From: Flavobacterium petrolei
GTDB taxonomy: Bacteria > Bacteroidota > Bacteroidia > Flavobacteriales > Flavobacteriaceae
Direction of reading: 5' to 3'
Length of the DNA: 64,000 bases
NCBI RefSeq assembly: GCF_003314435.2
Contig: NZ_QNVY02000006.1
Span: 62,001 to 126,000, forward strand
Positions 15,789 through 24,423 of the stretch are shown piece after piece. Each line of letters opens with the position of its first letter. Position 1 is the stretch's first letter. Made by a program: the position numbers and the translations under genes. The notes beneath the pieces are model-generated. The model was not told the origin of the DNA, made no database searches, and was given only the letters and a program-made list of their open reading frames with translations.

Positions 15789-15891
15789 TTGTTGCGATAT
15801 GTTTAATTTTGGCAAATATAAAAAATAGAATAATGCGAATTTGATTTTTTTAGGTATTATTTACCAGATGCGTTTTAGTCAAAAAAAGCTA

Positions 15892-16476
15892 TCAAGATTT
15901 ACCTAATAAGTCATTTTTAAGTTTTTCATCAACCGGTTTGTTAGAAAGCCAAATCCCGAAAAATAATTTTTTGAATTCAAATCCTGGAATTTTTCCTTCA
16001 TATCGGTCATTTTTAAATACCCAAAGGGATTCATCCGCAGAATTATATATGAGGTTAAAAGCATCGTCCTTAACCGTTTTTTCCTTATTAAGAAGTGATT
16101 CAAGCATTGCTATTTGAGATTTGAAGTTTGCAAGGTTACCATCACCAATTGATTTCACCAAACCCTTGTTAAGGGATTTTGAAAGTTTGTCTGAAGTAAC
16201 CATTGATGATGTAATTTGTAATCTAATTGCCATCTCTGAATTACTTTCAATAATTCTTTCCGCATCTTGTGAAAGTTCAGATAGGTATAGCGCTTGAACA
16301 TAAACGTCAACCCACATTTTAGATCTTATGCCAACACCGTTTAGCATCAACTGCCTTTGTTTGAACTCAATAGTTCTAGGTAAAACAACTCCTTCAACTT
16401 CAATTTGTTTTTGTGCGGATACGTGACTTACCTGCACAGATAGTACAAACAAGAAAAGTAATAATAGATTTTTCAT
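15892..16476 (-). CDS. Secreted chalcone-isomerase-like (Chalcone_3) protein
   Basis: 194 residues from the ATG at 16476. A signal peptide (MKNLLLLFLFVLSVQVSHVSAQ) is followed by IEVEGVVLPRTIEF, LNGVGIRSKMWVDVYVQALYL and FKKLFFGIWLSNKPVDEKLKNDLL, the conserved blocks of bacterial chalcone-isomerase-fold proteins. These lack plant isomerase activity; the fold binds fatty acids or other small ligands. The protein probably acts in the periplasm. No partner is evident nearby. Confidence 0.87.
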   Translation of the reverse strand: MKNLLLLFLFVLSVQVSHVSAQKQIEVEGVVLPRTIEFKQRQLMLNGVGIRSKMWVDVYVQALYLSELSQDAERIIESNSEMAIRLQITSSMVTSDKLSKSLNKGLVKSIGDGNLANFKSQIAMLESLLNKEKTVKDDAFNLIYNSADESLWVFKNDRYEGKIPGFEFKKLFFGIWLSNKPVDEKLKNDLLGKS

Positions 16477-16968
16477 AGTATAACTGATATAAATTTTAGC
16501 AAAACTATCATTTATTTTTTTAGAAGTCAAAAAATACTTTTTTAAGTAGAGATTGTCTAATTCTCTTTTTGATTTTATTATGCCATTACATTGATTTATA
16601 AATAGTTACGATAAAAATTAATTTGTAGGAGTAGTTCTCTTATGCATTTGATAATATTTATCATGTTAGTTTCACCTTGGGCTGCAAAAAGGTCGAATAG
16701 ACTAAAGTAATAAGTTATTTTGTTTAATGTTGTTATGTTGAAACTGACGGTCATCTTTTCTGAAAAAAAATGCAAACTGTAGCGTAAGTTATTTAATTAC
16801 CTGTAAGGCTATTAGGTTTAACACCTTAATAAACTGCAGAAAGATTTTGGATTTATATTTTACAATAAATAATTAAGATAAAAAGTGTGTTCCGTAGGGA
16901 GTGTTTTCGTTGTGTTTTTATTCAACTTTACATTTTGTCGTTAAACATAGGCTAAATTTACGAAATCG
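16477..16968. other. Intergenic region upstream of the acyl-CoA dehydrogenase
   Basis: AT-rich, about 490 bases. I see no ORF with protein character, no RNA gene and no strong hairpin. It separates two divergent genes and contains the promoter for the rightward gene at its end. Confidence 0.5.
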
Positions 16969-16999
16969 TTTGAAATCTGATATTAAATAATTACTTTTG
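16969..16999 (+). promoter_or_regulatory. Consensus promoter for the acyl-CoA dehydrogenase
   Basis: TTTG (16969-16972), 19-base spacer, TACTTTTG (16992-16999) is a full match to the Bacteroidota consensus. The start codon chosen at 17036 lies about 36 bases downstream, whereas the alternative TTG at 16997 would overlap the -7 box. This decides the start. Confidence 0.85.
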
Positions 17000-17035
17000 A
17001 CCACAAATTTAAGAACATTTAATTTACAACAAAAT

Positions 17036-18175
17036 ATGGATTTTAATCTAACCGAAGAGCATTTAATGATTCAGCAGGCCGCTAAAGATTTTGCTATAGC
17101 AGAATTATTACCGGGTGTTATTGAACGTGATGAACATTCAAAATTTCCAACGGAGCAAGTGAAAATGATGGCCGATTTAGGTTTTATGGGAATGATGGTA
17201 GATCCTAAATATGGTGGATCTGGTTTAGACAGTATTTCCTATGTTTTGGCTATGACGGAAATTGCAAAAGTTGATGCTTCTGCGGCTGTGATCATGTCTG
17301 TAAACAACTCTTTGGTCTGTGCAGGTCTTGAAAAATATTGCAATGAAGAGCAAAAAATGAAATATTTAGTGCCACTAGCAAAAGGAGATGTGATTGGCGC
17401 TTTTTGCTTATCAGAGCCTGAAGCAGGAAGTGACGCTACTTCTCAAAAAACAACAGCAATAGATAAAGGCGACCATTATTTATTAAACGGTACAAAAAAC
17501 TGGATTACTAACGGATCAACTGCATCCACTTATTTAGTTATTGCTCAAACTGATATTGAAAAAGGACATAAAGGAATCAATGCTTTTATCGTAGAGAAAG
17601 GTTGGGCCGGATTTGACATTGGACCAAAAGAAAGAAAAATGGGAATTCGTGGAAGCGATACGCATTCTTTAATGTTTTCAGATGTAAAAGTTCCGAAAGA
17701 AAATAGAATAGGTGAAGATGGATTTGGATTTGCTTTTGCAATGAATGTTTTAAACGGCGGAAGAATTGGAATTGCATCTCAAGCGTTAGGAATTGCGACA
17801 GGTGCATATGAAATTGCTTTGAAGTATTCGCATGAGAGAAAAGCATTTGGAAAAGAAATTTTCAATCATCAAGCCATTGCATTCAAACTGGCTGATATGT
17901 ATGTGAAAGTAACTGCCGCAAAATTATTGGTAATGAAGGCGGCTTGTGAAAAAGATGAAGGTAAAGACATTGCGCACTCTGGTGCTATGGCAAAATTATA
18001 CGCTTCTGAAATCGCTTTAGAAGTGGCTAATGAAGCCGTTCAAATTCACGGTGGAAACGGTTACGTAGCTGAATATCATGTGGAACGTATGATGCGAGAC
18101 TCTAAAATCACACAAATTTATGAAGGAACTTCTGAAATACAACGAATTGTAATTTCAAGAGGATTGATTTCGTAA
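17036..18175 (+). CDS. Acyl-CoA dehydrogenase
   Basis: 379 residues, MDFNLTEEHLMIQQAAKDF. Family landmarks in order: FCLSEPEAGSDATS (flavin contact), KNWITNGSTASTYLVIAQT, GIRGSDTHSLMFSDVKVP, then LNGGRIGIASQALGIA and the C-terminal VQIHGGNGYVAEYHVERMMRDSKITQIYEGTSEIQR, which carries the usual catalytic Glu (YEGTSEI). The length fits short-chain acyl-CoA dehydrogenases. It oxidises acyl-CoA to enoyl-CoA with FAD in fatty-acid or branched amino-acid breakdown. Its own promoter and terminator make it monocistronic. Confidence 0.95.
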   Translation: MDFNLTEEHLMIQQAAKDFAIAELLPGVIERDEHSKFPTEQVKMMADLGFMGMMVDPKYGGSGLDSISYVLAMTEIAKVDASAAVIMSVNNSLVCAGLEKYCNEEQKMKYLVPLAKGDVIGAFCLSEPEAGSDATSQKTTAIDKGDHYLLNGTKNWITNGSTASTYLVIAQTDIEKGHKGINAFIVEKGWAGFDIGPKERKMGIRGSDTHSLMFSDVKVPKENRIGEDGFGFAFAMNVLNGGRIGIASQALGIATGAYEIALKYSHERKAFGKEIFNHQAIAFKLADMYVKVTAAKLLVMKAACEKDEGKDIAHSGAMAKLYASEIALEVANEAVQIHGGNGYVAEYHVERMMRDSKITQIYEGTSEIQRIVISRGLIS

Positions 18176-18195
18176 AGAGAACAAAATAGTTGTTT

Positions 18196-18237
18196 AAGCC
18201 CTTTCTAATTTCGGTTAGAAAGGGTTTTGTTTTTTTA
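18196..18237 (+). terminator. Terminator after acyl-CoA dehydrogenase
   Basis: Stem CCCTTTCTAA (18199-18208) / TTAGAAAGGG (18215-18224), loop TTTCGG, then TTTTG and a run of T. Typical rho-independent structure. Confidence 0.88.
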
Positions 18238-18261
18238 ATACATTTACGAAAATAAATTTTT

Positions 18262-18939
18262 ATGTACGAAGATTTAAAATATTGGTATTTGCGCGATCAC
18301 AAATTATTTAGAACATTGAGTTTTGGACAAATCAAACAATTGTGTATTATTACTGGTTTTAAAAAAGCGCAGAAAGGCGAAATCATCTATTTTTCTTCAT
18401 CGGATTTACCAAGAATTTTTTTACTGAAAAAGGGAAACATAAAGATTGTTGCAATTGATGAAGACGGAAACGAAACTATAAAAGATATTATTCAAAAAGG
18501 AGATTTATTTGGAGAGCTGACTTTGGAAGCTGATGGCCAGTCCAATGAATATGCAAAAGTACTTTCAGATGATGTGGCTATTTGTAGTTTTCTAATGTCG
18601 GATTTTGAAGATTTATTGCTTCGAAATCCAAGTCTGGCGTTGTCTTACACCAAGTTTGTAGGTCTAAAGATGAAACGCATTAAGAACAGCTATGCTAATC
18701 TGATTTCCAAAGATGCCAAAACCAGATTGTTTCAGTTCCTAAAAGATTGGGCTGAAAAAGAAGGTGTAAGGACTGAAAATACAGTTGTTATTGAGAATTA
18801 CCTGACCCAAAACGATATGGCGCAAATTATATGTACTTCCAGACAAACGGCGACTCAATTGCTCAATGAAATGGAGACCAATGGAACTATTGTTTACAGC
18901 AGGAAAGAAATTATTATTACGGATATTCGTAAACTATAA
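18262..18939 (+). CDS. Crp/Fnr-family transcriptional regulator
   Basis: 225 residues. The N-terminal cyclic-nucleotide-binding-like domain contains GEIIYFSSSDLPRIFLLKKGNIKI and GDLFGELTLEADG. The long dimerisation helix runs around residues 125-145. The C-terminal winged helix has LTQNDMAQIICTSRQTATQLLNEMETNGTIVYSRKEI, a typical Crp recognition helix. There is no Fnr-type cysteine cluster at the N-terminus, so iron-sulphur sensing is unlikely. The signal is unknown. It may control the redox-related genes downstream, but the sequence does not show this. Confidence 0.93.
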   Translation: MYEDLKYWYLRDHKLFRTLSFGQIKQLCIITGFKKAQKGEIIYFSSSDLPRIFLLKKGNIKIVAIDEDGNETIKDIIQKGDLFGELTLEADGQSNEYAKVLSDDVAICSFLMSDFEDLLLRNPSLALSYTKFVGLKMKRIKNSYANLISKDAKTRLFQFLKDWAEKEGVRTENTVVIENYLTQNDMAQIICTSRQTATQLLNEMETNGTIVYSRKEIIITDIRKL

Positions 18940-19020
18940 TTATTTTACTGGAACTGTAACATAGCCGACAAATGTTTTCGAAATAGCATAGTAGTTTTAC
19001 AACTTCAAAAATGTAATATT

Positions 19021-19620
19021 ATGAAAAAAATAATTTGTCTGGCTTTATTTGCAATTGGATTATCCGTTCATGCTCAAAATGACTTGCCAAAACAGGCAAT
19101 AGAAATTGCTCCATTACTTATTGGAGAAAAAATTCCTTCAATCACTTTAAAATCTGTAGATAATACAGATGTTGATTTACTGGAATTAATCAGTAAAAAA
19201 AGGACGGTTTTAGTTTTTTACCGCGGTGGTTGGTGCCCGTATTGTAACGCTCATTTAGCAGCCTTGGCTGAAGCCGAAAAAGAATTATTAGATTTGCGAT
19301 ATCAAATCATCGCTATAAGTCCTGATGCTCCAAAAAGCTTGAAAGTTACAGATGATAAAGAAAAATTAAATTATGTATTATTGTCAGATAGTGTAGGCGA
19401 ATTGTCGAAAGCAGTTGGTATTGCTTTTGAAGCTCCAGAAAATTATAAGGCTACAATAGCTAAAGGTTCTGATGGTGTGAATAATTCTTTTTTGCCTGTT
19501 CCGGCGGTGTTTATTTTAAATGTAAATGCTGAAATTGAATTTGAACACATCGCCCCAAATTTCAAAAATAGAATTTCAAATGATTTGCTGATTGCTGTTG
19601 CAAAGTCTTTAAAAAAATAA
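19021..19620 (+). CDS. Exported peroxiredoxin-like (AhpC/TSA family) protein
   Basis: 199 residues. A signal peptide (MKKIICLALFAIGLSVHAQ) precedes a thioredoxin-fold domain with FYRGGWCPYCNAHLAAL around residue 70, where the CPYC motif is the redox centre. LLSDSVGELSKAVGIAF is also typical of AhpC/TSA proteins. It probably reduces peroxides or disulphides in the periplasm. It is the first gene of a tightly spaced co-directional run; the YHS-domain gene starts 2 bases after its stop. Confidence 0.9.
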   Translation: MKKIICLALFAIGLSVHAQNDLPKQAIEIAPLLIGEKIPSITLKSVDNTDVDLLELISKKRTVLVFYRGGWCPYCNAHLAALAEAEKELLDLRYQIIAISPDAPKSLKVTDDKEKLNYVLLSDSVGELSKAVGIAFEAPENYKATIAKGSDGVNNSFLPVPAVFILNVNAEIEFEHIAPNFKNRISNDLLIAVAKSLKK

Positions 19621-19622
19621 TC

Positions 19623-20081
19623 ATGAAAAATCTGCTGTTTATTTTGACCATATTGTTTACTATTCCTTGCTTCGCGCAAAAGGAAAGCAAACGTCTAACT
19701 CATTTTAATGTTGAGAAAAATGTAGCTATTCAAGGATATGATCCTGTGGCTTATTTCAAACAAGGAAAAGCAGTCAAAGGGAAAAAAGAAATCACAACAT
19801 CGCATGAAGGTGTGGTTTATTATTTTTCGATGCCAGTTAATAAAGAATATTTCTTGAAGAATCCTTCGAAATTTGAACCTCAGTATGGTGGTTGGTGCGC
19901 TTTTGCGATGGGCGACTCTAATGAAAAAGTGTCTGTAAATCCGGAAACTTTCAAAATTAGTAATGGGAAGTTGTATTTGTTTTACAATGCTTTCTTTAAT
20001 AATACATTGAAAAGTTGGAACAAGAATGAATCTGGATTGATGTTGAAGGCCGATGTAAACTGGAATAAAATAGTTAAATAA
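19623..20081 (+). CDS. Exported YHS-domain protein
   Basis: 152 residues with signal peptide (MKNLLFILTILFTIPCFAQ). The core has VAIQGYDPVAYFKQGKAVKG, a YYFSMPVNKEYFLKNPSKFEPQYGGWC segment and KISNGKLYLFYN. This is the pattern of YHS-like proteins, thought to bind metal or haem-related ligands. Two bases separate it from the peroxiredoxin-like gene, so they are co-translated and may act together in the periplasm. Exact role unknown. Confidence 0.85.
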   Translation: MKNLLFILTILFTIPCFAQKESKRLTHFNVEKNVAIQGYDPVAYFKQGKAVKGKKEITTSHEGVVYYFSMPVNKEYFLKNPSKFEPQYGGWCAFAMGDSNEKVSVNPETFKISNGKLYLFYNAFFNNTLKSWNKNESGLMLKADVNWNKIVK

Positions 20082-20094
20082 AAAAATAGAAATC

Positions 20095-20475
20095 ATGAAA
20101 GTATCTCTGTTTTTCTGGTTGCTGAGACTTGCGGTAGCAGTAATTTTATTGCAAACACTATACTTTAAATTTACTTCTAGTGAAGAATCGGTTTATATTT
20201 TTTCTGCTTTGGGAATCGAACCTTATGGAAGAATTGGTACTGGAATTGCCGAGTTGATTGCGGTTATTTTGATTTTAATACCAAGGACTTCGTTATTTGG
20301 TGCTATGATGGGTTGCGGCGTTATGGTTGGTGCAGTTTTTGCTCATCTGTTTCTGCTTGGCATTGAGGTTAAAAATGATGGTGGCACACTTTTTATTTTG
20401 GCACTAATTACCTTTCTTTGCTGTGTTATTTTAGTTTTTAAGGAGAGGACTAGATTGATGAATTTGTTGAATTAA
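20095..20475 (+). CDS. DoxX-like small membrane protein
   Basis: 126 residues with four hydrophobic segments. The LRLAVAVILLQTLYFKFTSSEESVYIFSALG start and the GTGIAELIAVILILIPRTSLFGAMMGCGVMVGAVFAHLF middle are typical of DoxX/DoxD-type proteins. It follows the YHS gene by 13 bases. Related proteins often accompany thiol or oxidative-stress genes, which fits the neighbourhood, but function is not established. Confidence 0.8.
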   Translation: MKVSLFFWLLRLAVAVILLQTLYFKFTSSEESVYIFSALGIEPYGRIGTGIAELIAVILILIPRTSLFGAMMGCGVMVGAVFAHLFLLGIEVKNDGGTLFILALITFLCCVILVFKERTRLMNLLN

Positions 20476-20484
20476 AACTTTAAT

Positions 20485-20973
20485 ATGTTAATACCTTCTA
20501 TAAATAATAGTTTGAACGAACTAATTGATTTGCTGAATCAATTGTCTCAAACAGAATATTCAAATTCTTGTATGGAATTAAGCAATGCGACTATTGGGGA
20601 GCATACAAGACATATTATTGAAATGTTTCAGTGTTTAGAAAATCAATATGGTTTAGGTGTTGTGAATTATGATAAAAGAGAACGAAATATTCGAATTCAA
20701 ACGGATACTGCTTTTGCTATTAAAAACATCCTATTGATTCAACAAAATTTAGATAAACAAAATAAAAATATCGAGTTGTTGCAGGTTATTGATGGAGAGG
20801 AAATCCGAATAGAAAGTAACTATTTCAGAGAATTATTGTATAATTTAGAACATTGTATTCATCATCAGGCGCTTATAAAAGTGGCTATTTTACAATGTGA
20901 AACAGTAACAATTGACCCTAATTTTGGCGTTGCTCGCTCTACCATAGAATACAGAAATCAATGTGCACAGTAA
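20485..20973 (+). CDS. DinB/YfiT-like putative metal-dependent enzyme
   Basis: 162 residues, predicted to form a four-helix bundle. Candidate metal-binding histidines occur in ATIGEHTRHIIEMF near residue 40 and in NLEHCIHHQALIKVA near residue 130, the spacing seen in DinB-like proteins. Some members are thiol-dependent (mycothiol or bacillithiol) transferases. The gene overlaps the NRDE gene by 13 bases, so the two are coupled. The assignment is moderately confident; the substrate is unknown. Confidence 0.75.
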   Translation: MLIPSINNSLNELIDLLNQLSQTEYSNSCMELSNATIGEHTRHIIEMFQCLENQYGLGVVNYDKRERNIRIQTDTAFAIKNILLIQQNLDKQNKNIELLQVIDGEEIRIESNYFRELLYNLEHCIHHQALIKVAILQCETVTIDPNFGVARSTIEYRNQCAQ

Positions 20974-21671
20974 GTTTTGTAGCAACGAATGATAAAATTA
21001 TCATTACCTCCAATCGGGATGAAAAAATAGTAAGACCGAGTGCAATACCACCAAGAAGTTATACCGTAAATGGAAAAAATCTTATTTTTCCAAAGGATCC
21101 CAAAGCAGGAGGAACGTGGTTTGTAGCTAATGCTGATGGAGTAATTTTGGTGCTTTTAAATGGTGCCGATGAAAAGCATGAAGTACAGCTTCCGTATCGA
21201 AAAAGCCGAGGCTTGATTGTTTTAGACATGATCAGCAGCTTATCGCCAAAGGATTTCTGGAACGCAATTGATTTGGACAACATAGAACCTTTTACGTTAG
21301 TCTTATTCCAAAACAACGATCTTTTTCAATTGCGCTGGAACGGAAAAGAAAAACGAACAACTCCTTTGGATATTCATCAAAATCACATTTGGTCTTCATC
21401 GACTTTGTATTCCTCATCGATTCGTGAAAAACGCGCCGACTGGTTTCATACTTTTATGGATGGAAATTCTGAAATTTCCGAATCAAAAATGCACGATTTT
21501 CATCGCTACACCGAAGAAGAAAATGATGAAAATGGTTTGGTCATCAATAGAAATGAGGAGATGAAAACGTTAAGTATTACGCAAGCGGTTATTGAAAAAA
21601 ATAAAGTAGTTATATTGCATTACGATTTGATTGCGCAACAGGATTTTTCGACCTCATTTATCACCGTTTAA
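20961..21671 (+). CDS. NRDE (TANGO2-like) family protein
   Basis: 236 residues. It opens MCTVSFVATNDKIIITSNRDEK, with Cys2 at the N-terminus and the family-naming NRDE motif at about residues 18-21. It continues with FPKDPKAGGTWFVANADGVILVLLNG. The Met-Cys start resembles N-terminal nucleophile hydrolases; eukaryotic TANGO2 has been linked to lipid or haem handling. In the cell it is probably cytoplasmic. It is translationally coupled to the DinB-like gene. Confidence 0.9.
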   Translation: MCTVSFVATNDKIIITSNRDEKIVRPSAIPPRSYTVNGKNLIFPKDPKAGGTWFVANADGVILVLLNGADEKHEVQLPYRKSRGLIVLDMISSLSPKDFWNAIDLDNIEPFTLVLFQNNDLFQLRWNGKEKRTTPLDIHQNHIWSSSTLYSSSIREKRADWFHTFMDGNSEISESKMHDFHRYTEEENDENGLVINRNEEMKTLSITQAVIEKNKVVILHYDLIAQQDFSTSFITV

Positions 21672-21693
21672 AAAACAAACATTGACCCGAGTT

Positions 21694-22743
21694 ATGACGA
21701 ACAGGCGAAGTAAACTATTTTTTCATAAAATTACGCATTGGGAATATTGGCCTTTCCAGATTGTTTACATTCCTATTTATTTTTTATGGTCTTATTATTC
21801 GATCAAGGCAAAATCTATTTTTTTCTTCAATGCCTCTAATCCAACCATAAAAAATGGTGGTTTTATGATGGAGTCCAAAAAAGAAATCTACAATTTGATT
21901 CCACAACAGTATTACCCAAAAACGGAATTAATAAAAGAAGGAACTGCTCTTGAAGATGTTTTAAATGTGATTGAAGCAGTGAAAATAAAATATCCTTTAA
22001 TTGCAAAACCAGATATTGGACTGCGAGGATCTGGGGTCAAAAAAATTAACACCGTTCAGGATTTAAAAGAATATGCTGAAAAAGCTAATTTCGATTATGT
22101 AGTGCAGGATTTAATTCCGTACGAGAATGAAGTTGGGATTTTTTATGTGCGTTATCCTCATCAAAAAACCGGCAGAATAACAGGGATAGTTTCGAAAGAA
22201 TTTTTGATTATTACTGGAAACGGATTCTCTACGGTAGAAGAATTAATCAAAGAAAATCCGCGATACGAATTGCAATTAAAGGTTTTGAAACAGGAATACG
22301 GAAAAAAACTACTCGATATTCTTCCAAAAGGGGAAAAATTGAATTTGGTACCTTATGGGAATCATGCACGAGGTGCAAAATTCATTGATGGAAGTCATTG
22401 GATAACACCAAAATTGACACAAACTATCAACGAAATGTGTCTCCAAATCCCAGGTTTCTACTTTGGCAGATTGGATGTAATGTATACTACAATTGAAGAA
22501 TTGGAACAAGGATTAAATTTTTCAGTGGTCGAACTTAATGGCGCTGCAAGCGAGCCTACCCATATTTATGACCCAAAACATTCTTTGTTTTTTGCATGGA
22601 AAGAACTTGCGCGTCACATTACGTATATGTATGAAATAAGTGTCGCAAACCATAAAAATGGGGCTCCATATTTACTGCATAAAGAGGGTATGAAGGAATA
22701 TAGAATGCATTTGGAACAAAGCAATAAAATTGTAAATTTCTAA
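21694..22743 (+). CDS. ATP-grasp-fold ligase-like protein
   Basis: 349 residues from the ATG at 21694; a TTG-initiated extension would overlap the NRDE gene. The N-terminal part, HKITHWEYWPFQIVYIPIYFLW, is aromatic and may touch the membrane. The ATP-grasp region contains YPLIAKPDIGLRGSGVKKI (nucleotide-binding lysine and Gly-rich loop), FDYVVQDLIPYENEVGIFYV, and a late FSVVELNGAASEPTHIYDP that supplies the metal-binding Glu and Asn. The arrangement resembles D-Ala-D-Ala ligase-type enzymes that join a carboxylate to an amine. Its substrates are unknown. The LysE-like exporter gene starts 4 bases after it. Confidence 0.82.
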   Translation: MTNRRSKLFFHKITHWEYWPFQIVYIPIYFLWSYYSIKAKSIFFFNASNPTIKNGGFMMESKKEIYNLIPQQYYPKTELIKEGTALEDVLNVIEAVKIKYPLIAKPDIGLRGSGVKKINTVQDLKEYAEKANFDYVVQDLIPYENEVGIFYVRYPHQKTGRITGIVSKEFLIITGNGFSTVEELIKENPRYELQLKVLKQEYGKKLLDILPKGEKLNLVPYGNHARGAKFIDGSHWITPKLTQTINEMCLQIPGFYFGRLDVMYTTIEELEQGLNFSVVELNGAASEPTHIYDPKHSLFFAWKELARHITYMYEISVANHKNGAPYLLHKEGMKEYRMHLEQSNKIVNF

Positions 22744-22747
22744 AATC

Positions 22748-23395
22748 ATGAAAGCATTAAAGAACATTTTTGTTGGTTTTTTAGTGAGCTTTATCGGTTC
22801 GATACCATTAGGATATTTGAATGTTATAGGTTTTGAAATCTATTCAAAACTAGGTATGAATAGTTTGATTTTGTTTTTGTTAGGAGTTATTTTTGTGGAG
22901 ATGTTTGTAATTTATTTTACTTTAATTTTCGCAAAGCAATTAGTTAACAATAAAAAATTAATGAAGATTATTGATTTTTTCGCTATTTTCTTCCTGTTGA
23001 TAATAGGCTATTCTTTCTATGCAAGTGCTAATCAAACAATGGATCAGCAAGGTGTTTTAGAAAAATATGCGATGTATTCGCCCTTGTTAATAGGTGTTTT
23101 TTTGAGTGCAATCAATTTTCTTCAAGTGCCATTTTGGACCGGTTGGAATCTGTATCTGATCAATGGTAATTATATATCCATTGTAAATACACTCAAACTG
23201 TATTATATTGCGGGGACTTTAATAGGTACATTTGTCGGAATGTTGAGTTTGGTTCTGATATTGAATGTTTTAGCTAAAAACACAGCAAGTTTTTTTAAAT
23301 ATATAATTCCAATTGTAATTCCATCATTTTTTGTGGTTTTAGCTTTTTTTCAAATAGTTAAAGTGTGCAAAAAATATTATCGAGAAAGAGTCTGA
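22748..23395 (+). CDS. LysE-like multi-pass membrane transporter
   Basis: 215 residues with about six hydrophobic segments. The N-terminal helix FLVSFIGSIPLGYLNVIGFEIYSKLG matches the GxxxSxPxGxxN signature of LysE-type exporters of amino acids and related solutes. It begins 4 bases after the ATP-grasp gene, which suggests the exporter handles the ligase product, though this is speculative. Its C-terminus is basic (CKKYYRERV). Confidence 0.75.
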   Translation: MKALKNIFVGFLVSFIGSIPLGYLNVIGFEIYSKLGMNSLILFLLGVIFVEMFVIYFTLIFAKQLVNNKKLMKIIDFFAIFFLLIIGYSFYASANQTMDQQGVLEKYAMYSPLLIGVFLSAINFLQVPFWTGWNLYLINGNYISIVNTLKLYYIAGTLIGTFVGMLSLVLILNVLAKNTASFFKYIIPIVIPSFFVVLAFFQIVKVCKKYYRERV

Positions 23396-23451
23396 ATATA
23401 AAAGTTAATGCTAAATTATATCATTTTACTAACCAAAAATCCGCTTTAATT

Positions 23452-24423
23452 ATGAAAAAAGTTTTTCTGTTACTTCCATTTCTTTTCTTGTGCTGCAAAC
23501 CAATTTCTTCGGTTGTGACTGAGACCACAACAAGTGAACCGCTGTCAATCGAGTATAAAGTAAAAGAAAATGATGTCGCTAAAACATTAAAATATTTAGC
23601 TTCAGATGAATTAGAGGGAAGAGAAACCGGAAAAGCAGGAATGGTAAAAGCGGCGGATTATTTAGAGCAGTTTTTCAAGGATAACAATGTAAAGCCTTAT
23701 TTCAAATCGTATCGCGATACGTTGACAACTTTTAAGGAAACTGCCTTCAATGTTGTAGGTGTTGTTGAAGGAAATGATCCGGTTCTAAAGAATGAATTTA
23801 TAATTTTAAGCGCACATTACGATCATATTGGTTTGGATAAAAATGGGGTAAACGGTGATTTTATAAATAACGGAGCCAATGATGATGCTTCAGGAACAAC
23901 TGCAGTTGCTGAAATGGCAAAATATTTCAGTACCGCTAAAAATAATAAACGAAGTATTCTTTTTGTATTTTTTGCTGGAGAAGAAAAAGGGCTGTTAGGC
24001 TCTAAACATTTGGCCAAAAAATTGAAAGCACAAGATTTTAAATTGTATGCGCAGTTCAATATTGAAATGATTGGTGTGCCAATGAAAAGAGATTATCTGG
24101 CTTATATAACGGGTTTTGACAAATCTAATATGGCAGATAAAATCAATGGATATACTGGGAAAAATACGATTGGTTTTCTTCCAAAAGAAGCCGAATATAA
24201 ATTATTTTACAGATCCGATAACTATTCTTTTTACGAACTTTTTAAAGTGCCTTGTCAGTCTGTGAGTACGTTTGATTTTGAAAACTTTGAATTTTACCAT
24301 CATGTTTCTGATGATTTCAAAGCGATGGATATTGCGCACATAACTTCGTTTATTCAGGAGTTACTACCGGCTGTATCGCAAATGGCAAATTCGCCAACAC
24401 AAGAAATCATAATGCTCAAATAG
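23452..24423 (+). CDS. M28-family zinc aminopeptidase, probable lipoprotein
   Basis: 323 residues from the ATG at 23452; the open frame further upstream overlaps the LysE-like gene and is unlikely to be used. The N-terminus MKKVFLLLPFLFLCCKP resembles a lipoprotein signal. The M28 metal ligands are clear: SAHYDHIG, NDDASGT, FAGEEKGLLGS and the late FYHHVSDD. It would remove N-terminal residues from peptides at the cell envelope. Its 3' end overlaps the convergent GNAT gene by 8 bases. Confidence 0.9.
   Translation: MKKVFLLLPFLFLCCKPISSVVTETTTSEPLSIEYKVKENDVAKTLKYLASDELEGRETGKAGMVKAADYLEQFFKDNNVKPYFKSYRDTLTTFKETAFNVVGVVEGNDPVLKNEFIILSAHYDHIGLDKNGVNGDFINNGANDDASGTTAVAEMAKYFSTAKNNKRSILFVFFAGEEKGLLGSKHLAKKLKAQDFKLYAQFNIEMIGVPMKRDYLAYITGFDKSNMADKINGYTGKNTIGFLPKEAEYKLFYRSDNYSFYELFKVPCQSVSTFDFENFEFYHHVSDDFKAMDIAHITSFIQELLPAVSQMANSPTQEIIMLK

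Noticed and set aside
16997-17035. TTG-initiated extension of acyl-CoA dehydrogenase
   Set aside because: The TTG overlaps the -7 promoter box, so it would not be in the mRNA.
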